64,000 nt of DNA from Streptomyces spinosisporus (GTDB taxonomy: Bacteria; Actinomycetota; Actinomycetes; Streptomycetales; Streptomycetaceae), in NCBI RefSeq assembly GCF_022698145.1, contig NZ_JALDAX010000018.1:109201-173200 (forward strand), in the 5' to 3' direction. The notes beneath the pieces are model-generated. The model saw only the letters and a list, made by a program, of their open reading frames with translations. It was not told where the DNA came from and ran no database searches. The translations under genes and the position numbers were made by a program. This document shows positions 16,285 through 24,336 of this stretch, piece by piece (the first letter of the stretch is position 1; the number at the start of each line of letters is the position of its first letter).

Positions 16285-17196
16285 GTGGACACAAGGGCCC
16301 GATCGGCCGCGGTCAGGGACTCCGGGAGCCAGGCCATACCCCGCTTACAGGATGGCCCCTCGCCCCAGCATCTGCTGGTGACCCTGCTGGGCGACTACTG
16401 GCTGCGCCACGACCGGCACCTGTCCTCGGCCGGGCTCATCGACCTGCTGTGCGAGTTCGGGATCAGCAGATCCAGCGCACGCGCAGCGATGAACCGGCTG
16501 CTGAGACGGGGCGTCGTCGAGGTCCGCAAGGCAGGGCGCCAGACCTTCTACCGCCTGGCCGCCCAGGCCGCTGAGCGCGTGAGCGAGGGCGCCCGGCGCA
16601 TTGCTGCCTTCGGGCTGGACCCCAACTGGGACGGCCACTGGACCGTCGTCGCCTTCTCCGTGCCCGAGGACCGGCGCGACAGCAGACACCTGCTGCGCTC
16701 CCGGCTGCGCTGGTTCGGCTTCGCGCCGCTCTACGACGCGGTGTGGGTGTCGGCGTCCGCGACCGCCGCCGACGCACAGGCCGTGCTGAAGGAACTCGAC
16801 ATCGTCACGGCGACGGTCCTGCGCGGCACCACCGACCTCACGGCCGACCGCTCTCCTCTGGCCGCCTGGGATTTGGACGCCCTGGCCGAGGTGTACGCCT
16901 CGTTCATCGAGGAGACCCGCCCTCTGCTGCAGGAGGCACTGGCCGGCCAGGTGACACCGCAGCACGCGCTGATCGCCCGCACCCGCCTCATGGACACCTA
17001 CCGGCGCTTCCCCGGTATCGACCCCGGCCTCCCGAGCGACCACATGCCGTCCGGATGGCCGCGCGACGAGGCGCGCTCCCTGTTCACCCAGGCGTACAAC
17101 GCCCTCGGACCGCTGGCCGAGACACGCGTCAAACAGATCATGGGCGCCTACGACGAGGACGCCGCGGCACAGGCGCGGTTCCAGTCGGTGGACTGA
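16285..17196 (+). CDS. PaaX-family transcriptional regulator, copy 1
   Basis: A 303-residue PaaX-type regulator, the family that represses phenylacetate catabolism when no CoA-thioester inducer is present. The N-terminal winged helix (LLVTLLGDYWLRHDRH, then GISRSSARAAMNRLLRRGVVE) is followed by the PaaX central domain (WDGHWTVVAFSVPEDRR) and a C-terminal helical domain. The GTG at 16285 has GAGGAG at 16272-16277. It is divergent from the transporter/CoA operon, so a CoA-thioester intermediate is a plausible effector. Codon 21 (16345-16347) is a rare TTA, suggesting bldA-dependent translation. Confidence 0.85.
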   Translation: MDTRARSAAVRDSGSQAIPRLQDGPSPQHLLVTLLGDYWLRHDRHLSSAGLIDLLCEFGISRSSARAAMNRLLRRGVVEVRKAGRQTFYRLAAQAAERVSEGARRIAAFGLDPNWDGHWTVVAFSVPEDRRDSRHLLRSRLRWFGFAPLYDAVWVSASATAADAQAVLKELDIVTATVLRGTTDLTADRSPLAAWDLDALAEVYASFIEETRPLLQEALAGQVTPQHALIARTRLMDTYRRFPGIDPGLPSDHMPSGWPRDEARSLFTQAYNALGPLAETRVKQIMGAYDEDAAAQARFQSVD

Positions 17197-17227
17197 CCGC
17201 GGGAGCCGTCGGCGGGGCGGCAGTCAT

Positions 17228-17250
17228 GCCGGGCGGTGGATGCGCCCGGC
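17228..17250. terminator. Bidirectional hairpin between the two PaaX genes
   Basis: GCCGGGCG (17228-17235) pairs perfectly with CGCCCGGC (17243-17250) over a 7-base loop. It lies in the 59-base gap between two convergent stop codons. Confidence 0.75.
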
Positions 17251-17255
17251 GTCGC

Positions 17256-18191
17256 TCAATAGGTGGCCCAGGTGGCAACGGTGCGGTGTTCCGTCAGTTC
17301 GGCCAGATCGCTGCCGTAGGTCTCGACGATCTGCCGGAACCGCAGCGCCGCCAGGGGGGCCAGCCCGTCGAAGAGGGCGGCGAAGAGTTCACGGGCCTGT
17401 GCCCGCGGCCAGTCGGCGGGCAGCAGCTTCTCAGGCAGGTTCGGATCCAATCCCGGAAAGACGCGCCATGCGTCGAACACCTTGGTCCGATGGACCAGCG
17501 CGGCGCTCGGGCCGAGGGCCCCGGCCTTCATCTGCGCCAGCACATCCTGCTGTTCGCTGACGAACCGCCGGTACGACGCGGCGACGTCGTCCAGGTCCCA
17601 CGCCCTCAGCGGAGCGGCACCGCCGGCCTCCGAAGCCCTCAGCACGGTCAGGTTCTCCACACCGGCGGCCCGCAGAATCGGCGCGAGCGAGCCAGGATCG
17701 GCGTGTGCGGACACCCACAGGCCGTCGAAGAGAGGCGCGAACCCGAGCCACCGCAGGTAACTGCGCACACGATGCCGTACGTGCCGCTCCTGCTCGGGCA
17801 CGCTGAAGGCCGCGACGGTCCACAGGCCGTCCCAGTCCTGGGCCTCACTGCCGAACCGCACGATGCTGGCGGTCTTCTGACGACTGTCCTCGCGCCCGCT
17901 GTCGCTCAGCCGCAGATACGACTGCCGCCCGGACTTCTCGGCCGCCAGAACGCCCCGTTTGACGAGCCTGTTGGCCGTTGCCCGCGCACTCGTCTCGCTG
18001 ATGCCGAATTCGGCGAGCAAGCTGATGAGCCCGCTCATCGGCAGGGCCGCCGGACTGTCCAGCCAGTACTCGCCCAAAAGCGTCGTCAGCAGCCGTTGCG
18101 GCGACGCGCCCGTCTGCTGGCGCGGCAGGACACTGCCCTCCTCCGCGCGCCGCAGAACCAGCGCCTCCAACGACGGCTTCTCCTGTGACAT
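17256..18191 (-). CDS. PaaX-family transcriptional regulator, copy 2
   Basis: A 311-residue PaaX paralogue of the protein encoded at 16285. Matching blocks include LLTTLLGEYWLD against LLVTLLGDYWLR, and WDGLWTVAAFSVPEQER against WDGHWTVVAFSVPEDRR. The two genes are tail-to-tail. No obvious enzyme gene is divergent from it: the next gene upstream, 250 bp away, encodes a small secreted protein. It may co-regulate the transporter/CoA operon or respond to a second thioester. ATG start at 18191 just upstream of recognisable homology. Confidence 0.85.
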   Translation of the reverse strand: MSQEKPSLEALVLRRAEEGSVLPRQQTGASPQRLLTTLLGEYWLDSPAALPMSGLISLLAEFGISETSARATANRLVKRGVLAAEKSGRQSYLRLSDSGREDSRQKTASIVRFGSEAQDWDGLWTVAAFSVPEQERHVRHRVRSYLRWLGFAPLFDGLWVSAHADPGSLAPILRAAGVENLTVLRASEAGGAAPLRAWDLDDVAASYRRFVSEQQDVLAQMKAGALGPSAALVHRTKVFDAWRVFPGLDPNLPEKLLPADWPRAQARELFAALFDGLAPLAALRFRQIVETYGSDLAELTEHRTVATWATY

Positions 18192-18388
18192 CCCGCCAGC
18201 CTATCCGGCACCGCAGCAGCCGTCAGCAGCGCCGTGCTTGACGCGGTCGTCCCCCTCCACGCCTCGCCAAGCCTCAAGAAGTGACGCAATTACGTCATTC
18301 CCTTTCACAGCGCTCACCGAAAGTGTAGAAATATCGAGAGCTGCCGAAGAATCGCAGCGCATAAAGGTCGTTCGCAATTTTGTCGCTA

Positions 18389-18412
18389 TTGACAGCAGGC
18401 GATCTCTATCGA
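18389..18412 (+). promoter_or_regulatory. Possible -35 region upstream of the small secreted protein
   Basis: TTGACA at 18389-18394 is a perfect -35 hexamer in the AT-richer 249-base divergent gap. No convincing -10 lies 17 bases on; TATCGA at 18407-18412 is too close. Two ATCGAATC copies follow at 18408-18426. Only the -35 match is solid. Confidence 0.35.
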
Positions 18413-18440
18413 ATCCATCGAATCTCTCGAAAGGCTTCAG

Positions 18441-18869
18441 GTGAAGAAGCGCACCAAAGCAGTGGTCCTTGCCGGTATTTCGGCGGCTGCAGCCGTGACG
18501 ATGAGCGCCGGTCCGGCCCAGGCTGCGGAGAGCTCAATGAACTGCGCCACCACGGGCGCCGGAGGCTCCCTCACGCTCAACGGCTATTACGCCAACACCA
18601 CCGAGTCGTTCTCCGTCAGACTGGCCGTCACCGACACGCTGGCGGACGATCACCATGTGAGGGTGCGGCTCGTCGGCAAGGGCCCGGGCGGCACGCCGAT
18701 CAACTGGGCGTGGCACTACAACTATGACGGGTACGCGACCCAGAAGGTCTGGAACACCACCGCCCAGTACAGCAGCGGTCTCGCCGACATCGGCGTGCAG
18801 GTTGCCCGCTACGAGGGCGACACCTACCTCAACTCCTGCACCAAGTGGGGCGCCAGCGAAGGCATTTGA
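18441..18869 (+). CDS. Small secreted protein of unknown function
   Basis: A 142-residue protein with a clear Sec signal peptide: a KKRTK charged start, a hydrophobic stretch and an AQA cleavage site at about residue 28. The mature part of about 114 residues has two cysteines (MNCATTG and LNSCTKW) placed near its ends, likely one disulphide, and is rich in beta-forming residues. I do not recognise a named family. GTG start with AAAGG upstream. Its gene ends 9 bases before the convergent CGNR gene. Confidence 0.7.
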   Translation: MKKRTKAVVLAGISAAAAVTMSAGPAQAAESSMNCATTGAGGSLTLNGYYANTTESFSVRLAVTDTLADDHHVRVRLVGKGPGGTPINWAWHYNYDGYATQKVWNTTAQYSSGLADIGVQVARYEGDTYLNSCTKWGASEGI

Positions 18870-18878
18870 GCGCACGCC

Positions 18879-19424
18879 TCACTTTTCAGTCCCTCGCCGG
18901 AGCGGCGCAGCGCTTTTCGCCGCACGGGCCCGGTGCGCCGCGACCGTCGTCCGGCTCGCGCACGCGTTGGAGCAGAATCGGCGGGTGCGGTTGCGTGACT
19001 GGTCCACGAAGTAGTTTCCGCACCCGACCGCGGCGCACCGCCCCAGCGTCACCGCCGGATCCCCGGCCACGATCAGAGCGAGCTCGGCGGCGATCAGCTG
19101 GCCGACCCAGCGCTTGCCCGGGGTGCCGTTGCGGCTGAAGTGAACGTGCCAGCCCCCGGAGTTGTCGTGGTCGGACAGGTGCATGTCCGGCGGATAGTCA
19201 CGCAGCAGGCGGTGCACCGCGTCGGGGGCAGAGCCGTCGACACACTGCGCCAGGGCCGTACGCACGAGGTCCGGCAGATCGCCGTAGTCGCCGCCCGGCG
19301 GCGCCGTGACCTCGTGCTCCCTGAAGAACCCGGAGACCAGTTCGCCGTCCTGGTCGAGCGTGCCGGTATTGGCCAGCTCTACGGCCAGCCGCGTCACGTT
19401 CCCTGTGTAGTCACCGTAATCCAC
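18879..19424 (-). CDS. ABATE/CGNR zinc-finger protein (probable regulator)
   Basis: About 181 residues. The N-terminal ABATE-like part (VTRLAVELANTG) is followed by a C-terminal CGNR treble-clef zinc finger: CAAVGCGNYFVDQS, then RRFCSNACASR with a short basic tail. CGNR proteins are thought to be DNA-binding regulators in actinomycetes. I start it at GTG 19424 rather than at 19478, because the longer version would run through a strong palindromic site shared with the divergent TPR gene. Confidence 0.78.
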   Translation of the reverse strand: MDYGDYTGNVTRLAVELANTGTLDQDGELVSGFFREHEVTAPPGGDYGDLPDLVRTALAQCVDGSAPDAVHRLLRDYPPDMHLSDHDNSGGWHVHFSRNGTPGKRWVGQLIAAELALIVAGDPAVTLGRCAAVGCGNYFVDQSRNRTRRFCSNACASRTTVAAHRARAAKSAAPLRRGTEK

Positions 19425-19430
19425 TTGACC

Positions 19431-19483
19431 ACCTACATCGCCGCTTCCTACTGTAGGTGTCATGATAGCTGATGACACCTACA
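19431..19483. promoter_or_regulatory. Operator shared by the CGNR and TPR genes
   Basis: A perfect 12-bp inverted repeat, TGTAGGTGTCAT (19452-19463) and ATGACACCTACA (19472-19483), has an 8-base spacer. A third ACCTACA half-site lies at 19431-19437. The dyad covers the start codon of the plus-strand gene and the promoter space of the CGNR gene, so the CGNR protein probably binds it. Confidence 0.65.
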
Positions 19484-20142
19484 CAGCTCGCTGCCTGCAG
19501 CTGCTCGGAGAGTGGGACGCCGCGCTCGCCGTGCTCGGTCCCGACACCGATACCGAACTGCGCGCCGAGATCGCCGTCGACCGCTGGTTCTTCCGGATCG
19601 AGGATCACGAGGAGGCAGAGAAGGCGGTCGCGGCGCTCGACCCCGCATCGCCGACCGCACACATCCTCACGGGACGACTGGCCTACAGCCGCCTGCTGTT
19701 CAAGCACGAGCCCCGCCCCGACGACCGTGCCGTGGCCGAGGCCGCCTACCACGCGGCGGTCGCGAGCGGCGACGAGAAGCAGCGTGGCTGGGCCGAGTAC
19801 CACTGGGCCGTCCTGCTGGACAACATCGACCAGGATGCCGCCGGCGCCCTCCCGCGCTACGAGACCGCCCTCGAGATCGCGACGAAGACCGGCGACGCCT
19901 ACTTCGAGTCCTACATCATCCGGCACCTCGCACCGCACAGGGAGCCCGCTGAGCGACTCGCCATGCTGCGCCGCTCGCTCCACCTGCGCGCAGCGCTCGG
20001 CGCCCGACCTCAGACCATCGCCGCACAGGCCTGCCTCGCCGCCAACCTCCCCGAGGACGACCCGGAGCGCGCCGAACTCCAGCGGATATCCCGCTCGGGC
20101 GCGGAGGAACTGCGCATCGGCTGGCTGCTGTCGGAGGTCTGA
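19462..20142 (+). CDS. TPR-like protein of unknown function
   Basis: A 226-residue, all-helical protein. Repeated patterns such as ARCLQLLGEWDAALAVLG, AEKAVAALDPASPTAHILTG and AAYHAAVASGDEKQRGWAEY look like degenerate tetratricopeptide repeats. No signal peptide or enzyme motif. It is divergent from the CGNR gene and its ATG lies inside the shared dyad, with no ribosome binding site in front, which could mean a leaderless mRNA. A protein-protein interaction role is only inferred. Confidence 0.65.
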   Translation: MIADDTYTARCLQLLGEWDAALAVLGPDTDTELRAEIAVDRWFFRIEDHEEAEKAVAALDPASPTAHILTGRLAYSRLLFKHEPRPDDRAVAEAAYHAAVASGDEKQRGWAEYHWAVLLDNIDQDAAGALPRYETALEIATKTGDAYFESYIIRHLAPHREPAERLAMLRRSLHLRAALGARPQTIAAQACLAANLPEDDPERAELQRISRSGAEELRIGWLLSEV

Positions 20143-20261
20143 TCGGCCAACGTCCCCGCCGCTCGGGCGAGTTGTGACAGGGGCCGGGGTCGGCCGCCCT
20201 CACCCTCGCCGGGGCCGTGTGACGCGGGCGTCCCGTACACCCTCGGTGAAGCAGATCGCCG

Positions 20262-20645
20262 TCAGGAGGCCATGGCGGCCCGGTCGGACGCGCTGCGCAG
20301 AACGCAGAACTCGTTGCCCTCGGGATCAGCGAGGACCGCCCAGCCAGTGCCATCGGGACTGCGGTGATCGGCGACAAGGGTGGCGCCGAGGCCCAGCAGT
20401 CGTTCCACCTCCTGCTCGCGCGAGGTCTCCGGGCGCAGACACAGATGGATCCGGTTCTTGACCGTCTTGGCCTCGGGCACCTGGTTGAAGTACAGGACCG
20501 GCCCCTCCGCCAGCAGGACCTGGACCTCCCGGTCGCCCGGTCCGTCCTCCGGGTCCAGCGGGCGGCCGGTCACTCTGCTCCAGAACCGGGCCAGCTCGTA
20601 GGCATCCGCACAGTCGATCGCCACGTTCTGCAATACCGAGACCAT
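20262..20645 (-). CDS. VOC-family (glyoxalase-like) protein
   Basis: A 127-residue single-chain VOC protein with two beta-alpha-beta-beta-beta modules: VSVLQNVAIDCADAYELARF in the first, HLCLRPETSREQEVERLLGL and WAVLADPEGNEFCVLR in the second. The closing DPEGNEFCVL motif is typical of Glyoxalase_6-like proteins in Streptomyces. Specific chemistry is unknown. The ATG at 20645 has AAGG about 9 bases upstream. Confidence 0.85.
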   Translation of the reverse strand: MVSVLQNVAIDCADAYELARFWSRVTGRPLDPEDGPGDREVQVLLAEGPVLYFNQVPEAKTVKNRIHLCLRPETSREQEVERLLGLGATLVADHRSPDGTGWAVLADPEGNEFCVLRSASDRAAMAS

Positions 20646-20709
20646 GCGTACGAGCCTTCCCGATGTCCCCTCCGGACGCCAACGAGTCGCCCTCACCATG
20701 GCGGGGTGC

Positions 20710-21546
20710 TCAGACCCGCTGCAGGTCGGCGTGGAGCAGGTTGTGGTCCGAGTACCGGGTGGGATGCACGCCATGTCCGCGGGAGATGATGCCCCGCAGG
20801 AACACGTAGTCGAACCTGGTCTGCCAGTCGGTGCTCGGCTCACAGAGGTGAGCGGCCGACGGACGGCAGCGCGGGTCGGCGTCCAGGGCCAGCTTCCATA
20901 TCGGGTTGAGCTCGGGGGCGTCCGGTACGGCGTTGAAGTCACCGATGACGATCGCGCGGTCGAACTCGGCGACGGCGGCCGCGAGGACACGGGCCTGGTC
21001 CGCCCGGACCGACTCCTGACGCCGTTCGGCGAAATGAGTGTTGAAAACGCGGATCGACCGGCCGCCGACCTCGGTGGTGACCGCCAGATAGCCGCGGTCC
21101 TCGGAGCCGCCGTCGGGGTACTCCACGGTGACGCGGTCCGTCATCGGCGCCGCCGAGAGAATCGCCTGGCCGTACGCCCCGGGGTTCCAGGGCACGCCCC
21201 CGCAGCGGCCCCAGTTGCGCAGCACCGACCCGTACGCGACGTGGTACACCAGCCCGTAGACACGCTCCAGGTAGTTCCGGATCCGCTCGACATCACCCGC
21301 GCACGCTTCCTGCACGCCGATGACCTGGGGCGCGTACGCGGCAATCTCCGCCGCCCGATCGACATTGCTCGTCTCGCACGGGTTGCACAGGTTCCACGTC
21401 ATGACCCGGTTCGCCACCGCCTCCCGGGCCCCACCGGCGGGCAGCGACCTGGTGAAGGGTGCCCCGCCCGGCGTGCAGGATCCGGCAAGCATCATGCACG
21501 CCACGATCACGGCGCCCACGACCAACCGCACATCCCTTCCCAGCAC
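20710..21546 (-). CDS. Secreted endonuclease/exonuclease/phosphatase-family lipoprotein
   Basis: A 278-residue EEP-fold hydrolase exported as a lipoprotein: hydrophobic N-terminus with lipobox MLAGSC. Fold motifs are visible: VMTWNLCNP, VIGVQEACAGD (catalytic Glu), VFNTHFAERR, AIVIGDFNAVPD (the GDxN motif) and a terminal YSDHNLLHADL (SDH motif). Members cut DNA, RNA, sphingomyelin or phosphoinositides outside the cell; several cysteines suggest disulphides. A GTG start is used. Confidence 0.85.
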   Translation of the reverse strand: MLGRDVRLVVGAVIVACMMLAGSCTPGGAPFTRSLPAGGAREAVANRVMTWNLCNPCETSNVDRAAEIAAYAPQVIGVQEACAGDVERIRNYLERVYGLVYHVAYGSVLRNWGRCGGVPWNPGAYGQAILSAAPMTDRVTVEYPDGGSEDRGYLAVTTEVGGRSIRVFNTHFAERRQESVRADQARVLAAAVAEFDRAIVIGDFNAVPDAPELNPIWKLALDADPRCRPSAAHLCEPSTDWQTRFDYVFLRGIISRGHGVHPTRYSDHNLLHADLQRV

Positions 21547-21663
21547 TTCGCCCCCCTCACAAGCCCCGAAACGAACTTCGCCCGCTCGGGGACATCACCG
21601 CTGTCCACATAGAGGGTCGCACCATCCATCCGATGCCCACAGACCTCCAGGAAATCGCGTCAG

Positions 21664-22233
21664 GTGTCAGAGGCGCCTGGGACCGTGTGCGTCGTGGATG
21701 AAGCGGATGAAGTAGATGAAGTGGATGAAGTGGATGAACTCGTGGAACGCGTCGATGCCGAGGACCGAGTGCTGGGAGTGGTCAGCCGGAGTGAGGCCGT
21801 CCGGGAGGGCTGGCTGCACCGGGTGGGCGTGGCGGTGTGCCGCGATGGGCACGGGCGCTATCTGGTCCATCGGCGCGCCGCTCAGCTGTCCCGTTTCCCC
21901 GGGCACCACGAACTCGGAATCGGCGGCGCTGCTGGAGTCGGCGAGTCATACGAGCAGGCGGCTGTCCGCGAGCTCAGTGAGGAACTGGGGGCGCGGGCGT
22001 CCGTGTGCCTTCGGTTCACGTTCCTCAACTGCCGTGGGCTCAGCCCCTATTGGCTCGGGGTGTGCGATGCCCTGCTTCCGGAGATCGTCGCTCCCGACCC
22101 GGGCGAGGTGGCCTGGTACACATGGCTGACCGAGTCCGAGCTGCGGCGGGCTCTAGGGCAGTGGACCTTCACCCCTGAGAGTCAGGAGATTTTCGACAGG
22201 TACCTTGCCTGTCGTGCTGATCCGGCGTCGTAG
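21664..22233 (+). CDS. Nudix hydrolase with an acidic VDE-repeat N-terminus
   Basis: A 189-residue Nudix hydrolase. The Nudix box is intact as GAAGVGESYEQAAVRELSEE followed by LG. The frame around it (VGVAVCRDGHGRYLVHRR, RFPGHHELG) resembles the YfcD/IDI-like branch. Odd feature: before the catalytic domain, residues 11-25 consist of five VDE-like tripeptides encoded by a 9-bp tandem repeat. The GTG start at 21664 is provisional because the repeat has obscured the N-terminus; a start within the repeat is possible. Confidence 0.82.
   Translation: MSEAPGTVCVVDEADEVDEVDEVDELVERVDAEDRVLGVVSRSEAVREGWLHRVGVAVCRDGHGRYLVHRRAAQLSRFPGHHELGIGGAAGVGESYEQAAVRELSEELGARASVCLRFTFLNCRGLSPYWLGVCDALLPEIVAPDPGEVAWYTWLTESELRRALGQWTFTPESQEIFDRYLACRADPAS
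21694..21738. repeat. Five tandem 9-bp repeats (VDE-coding)
   Basis: Units at 21694, 21703, 21712, 21721 and 21730 follow GTGGATGAA with single changes (GCGGATGAA, GTAGATGAA). The unit is a multiple of three, so copy changes keep the Nudix frame. Confidence 0.85.
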
Positions 22234-22302
22234 CGGAGCCGGTGCGCGACAGCAGCGTCCGCGGACGCGTAAGGCATCGCGCCGTGGTGGACATTGCTGT
22301 GT

Positions 22303-22860
22303 ATGGACGCGGATGAACGGGGCGAACAGCTGGAGCGGCTGTTCCGACAGACCTACCGCCGGGTGATGGCGTACTGCCTGCGCCGGACCGGCGAGACGGC
22401 AGCGCACGACGCGGTGGCAGAGGTCTACGGGGTGGCCTGGCGCCGACGACGGCAGCTGCCCTCGAGCGACGAGGAAGCGGTGCTGTGGCTCCTTGGCATC
22501 GCGCGCCGGGTGCTGGCTAACCAGGCCCGCAGCCAACGCCGTTGGACCCGGCTGCTCTTAAGGATGGCCGAACGGGCCGATCCCCCGTACGCAGGCCCCT
22601 TGCAGGCTGACGGGGTCGACGATCTGGCGGCGGCCCTGGCACAGGCGTCGGACGCCGATCGGGAACTGCTGCGCCTGGCCTACTGGGACAACCTGTCGAG
22701 GCAGGAGATCGCGACCGTACTCGGCATCTCCGTAGGCGCCGTCGACACCCGCCTGCACCGCGCCAGACAGCGCCTGCGCGCACGACTCGACGCGGCGAGC
22801 GGTCACCAGGATCCGACCGAGGAGAAGTCCCACAAGGAGACGGACCATGCTGAGCGATGA
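22303..22860 (+). CDS. ECF-type RNA polymerase sigma factor
   Basis: A 185-residue sigma-70 family protein with only regions 2 and 4. Region 2: LFRQTYRRVMAYCLRRTGE through EEAVLWLLGIARRVLANQ. Region 4: DRELLRLAYWDNLSRQEIAT and ISVGAVDTRLHRARQRLRAR. The ATG at 22303 is preferred over an in-frame TTG nine bases earlier. Codon 86 (22558-22560) is TTA, so its translation may depend on bldA and be tied to development. The 3' end overlaps the next gene by 14 bases, so the two are translationally coupled. Confidence 0.9.
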   Translation: MDADERGEQLERLFRQTYRRVMAYCLRRTGETAAHDAVAEVYGVAWRRRRQLPSSDEEAVLWLLGIARRVLANQARSQRRWTRLLLRMAERADPPYAGPLQADGVDDLAAALAQASDADRELLRLAYWDNLSRQEIATVLGISVGAVDTRLHRARQRLRARLDAASGHQDPTEEKSHKETDHAER

Positions 22861-23587
22861 CGAACTCGACCGGAGGCTGCGCGACAGCGATCCGCGTCCC
22901 GGCGAGGCGGCCACCGACCCCGACGCGCCCGCCGCCACCCGCATCCTCGCGCGGGTTCGCCGCAACGCGCGCCGCCGACGCAGGCGCACCCTGATCCTCG
23001 TCCCGGTGCTGGCTCTCACCGTCGCCGGTGTCACCGGGGGGACCTATGCATGGGTGGCCGGCGACGGCGAGGGCCACACGCTCGACTCGACGGGACTGAC
23101 CTGCCACGGCCCCGACCAGGGCGATGCCATCGTCACCTTCGATCCGGGCACGGAGAATCCGGTACGCAAGTGTCGCCAGCGATGGCAGGAGATGTTCGGC
23201 GAGCCGGCGCCCAGCACACTCACCGCCTGCGTCGACAGCTCTCAACAGGGCTCCATCGTCGTGTACGCCGGCGGCCGGGAGCAGTGCGGACACCACCACG
23301 CGGACCCCTATCTCGGGCCGACGCGCGAGCAACTCGGCCTCTCCCACTTCCGTACCGACATCAAGGCGCACTTCGCCGGGCGGACCTGTATCCCCTATCC
23401 CGAGTTCAGGAAAGTCGTCCGCCAACTCCTCGCCGAACACGGCCTCACCGGCTGGAAGAGCGGCCACTTCCAGACCGCCGACAAGGAACCGGAAGGGCCC
23501 TGCGCGGAGATCAGTTACTACGACGAGCCGGAAAAGACGATCTGGCTCGGGGACCACAAAGCCGGCGACCCCATTACCTGGCCATAG
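22847..23587 (+). CDS. Membrane protein coupled to the sigma factor (possible anti-sigma)
   Basis: A 246-residue protein: a short cytoplasmic N-terminus of about 47 residues with an RRNARRRRRRTL basic stop, one TM helix (ILVPVLALTVAGVTGGTYAW) and an outside domain of about 170 residues with several cysteines. The arrangement, a single-pass protein encoded with an ECF sigma and overlapping it by 14 bases, suggests an anti-sigma factor, but the N-terminus lacks a zinc-binding HxxxCxxC motif, so the inference rests on context only. Confidence 0.6.
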   Translation: MLSDDELDRRLRDSDPRPGEAATDPDAPAATRILARVRRNARRRRRRTLILVPVLALTVAGVTGGTYAWVAGDGEGHTLDSTGLTCHGPDQGDAIVTFDPGTENPVRKCRQRWQEMFGEPAPSTLTACVDSSQQGSIVVYAGGREQCGHHHADPYLGPTREQLGLSHFRTDIKAHFAGRTCIPYPEFRKVVRQLLAEHGLTGWKSGHFQTADKEPEGPCAEISYYDEPEKTIWLGDHKAGDPITWP

Positions 23588-23628
23588 ACCCACAGCACGC
23601 CCCACACCCCCACAGAGTCCGTAAGCCC

Positions 23629-23665
23629 CGCGGCGGCGGCCCTCCTCCACTTAGGGTCGCCGCCG
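23629..23665. terminator. GC-rich hairpin between convergent genes
   Basis: GCGGCGGCGGCC at 23629-23640 pairs with GGTCGCCGCCGC at 23654-23665 with one mismatch over a 13-base loop, in the 90-base gap between stops at 23587 and 23678. Confidence 0.7.
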
Positions 23666-23677
23666 CAGTCGTCTTGC

Positions 23678-24301
23678 TCAGACCGGCAGTTCGGTGATGC
23701 TGAGGGCGAAGTCCAAGTTCCCCACCCCGTGGTTGGCGAGACCCACCGTGACCACGCCCGCGCCTTCCAGCCAGTGCGCCATCTTCAGGCCGCCGACGTC
23801 CAGCGGGCGCAGTCCGAGGCTCTTGACGAACACCTCCACACTCGCCTTGGCCTGCGCATCGTCGCCGGCGAGGAAGACGGCGGGCCGTCCCTTCTCCAGG
23901 ACATGGCGGAAGATGGTGTTGAACGCCTTCACCACACCGGCGCCGGCCGGGGCCACCTTGGCGACTTCCTGCGCGATCGAGGTCTCCTCGCGGTGGACCA
24001 GCCCGTCGAACGTGGCATTGAAGGGGTTGCTGATGTCGACGATGACCTTGCCCGCGAGAGCGTCTCCGTACTGGGCGACGGCCGGCACGACACCGTCGTA
24101 CAACAGGGCCAGGATGACGATGTCCCCGGCCGGGGCGGCCCCCCACTCCCCCGTCGTGGTGCCGCCGCCGAGAGCCTTGGCCAGGTCAGCGGCCTTGGAC
24201 CGGTCGCGGCCCATGATTTCGACGGTGTTGCCGCCCGCTATCGCTCGCGCGCCGATGGTGCGGGCCATGTTGCCCGTGCCGATGATGCTGATATCGCTCA
24301 T
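23678..24301 (-). CDS. NADP-dependent oxidoreductase, F420-reductase-like
   Basis: A 207-residue protein with an N-terminal Rossmann fold: ISIIGTGNMARTIGARAI (GxGxxA), then TVEIMGRDRSKA. It matches the NADPH-dependent F420 reductase / coenzyme F420-dependent NADP oxidoreductase group, of which many members are simply NADP-binding proteins. It lies 35 bases after the SDR gene on the same strand and probably shares its mRNA. Standard length. Confidence 0.82.
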   Translation of the reverse strand: MSDISIIGTGNMARTIGARAIAGGNTVEIMGRDRSKAADLAKALGGGTTTGEWGAAPAGDIVILALLYDGVVPAVAQYGDALAGKVIVDISNPFNATFDGLVHREETSIAQEVAKVAPAGAGVVKAFNTIFRHVLEKGRPAVFLAGDDAQAKASVEVFVKSLGLRPLDVGGLKMAHWLEGAGVVTVGLANHGVGNLDFALSITELPV

Positions 24302-24336
24302 GAGATGTCCTAGCTGGGTGGTTGTGAGCCGGCCGT

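Noticed and set aside
16071..16337. Small minus-strand frame in the PaaX/solute-binding divergent region
   Set aside because: It overlaps the promoters and the PaaX start, and its residues match no family.
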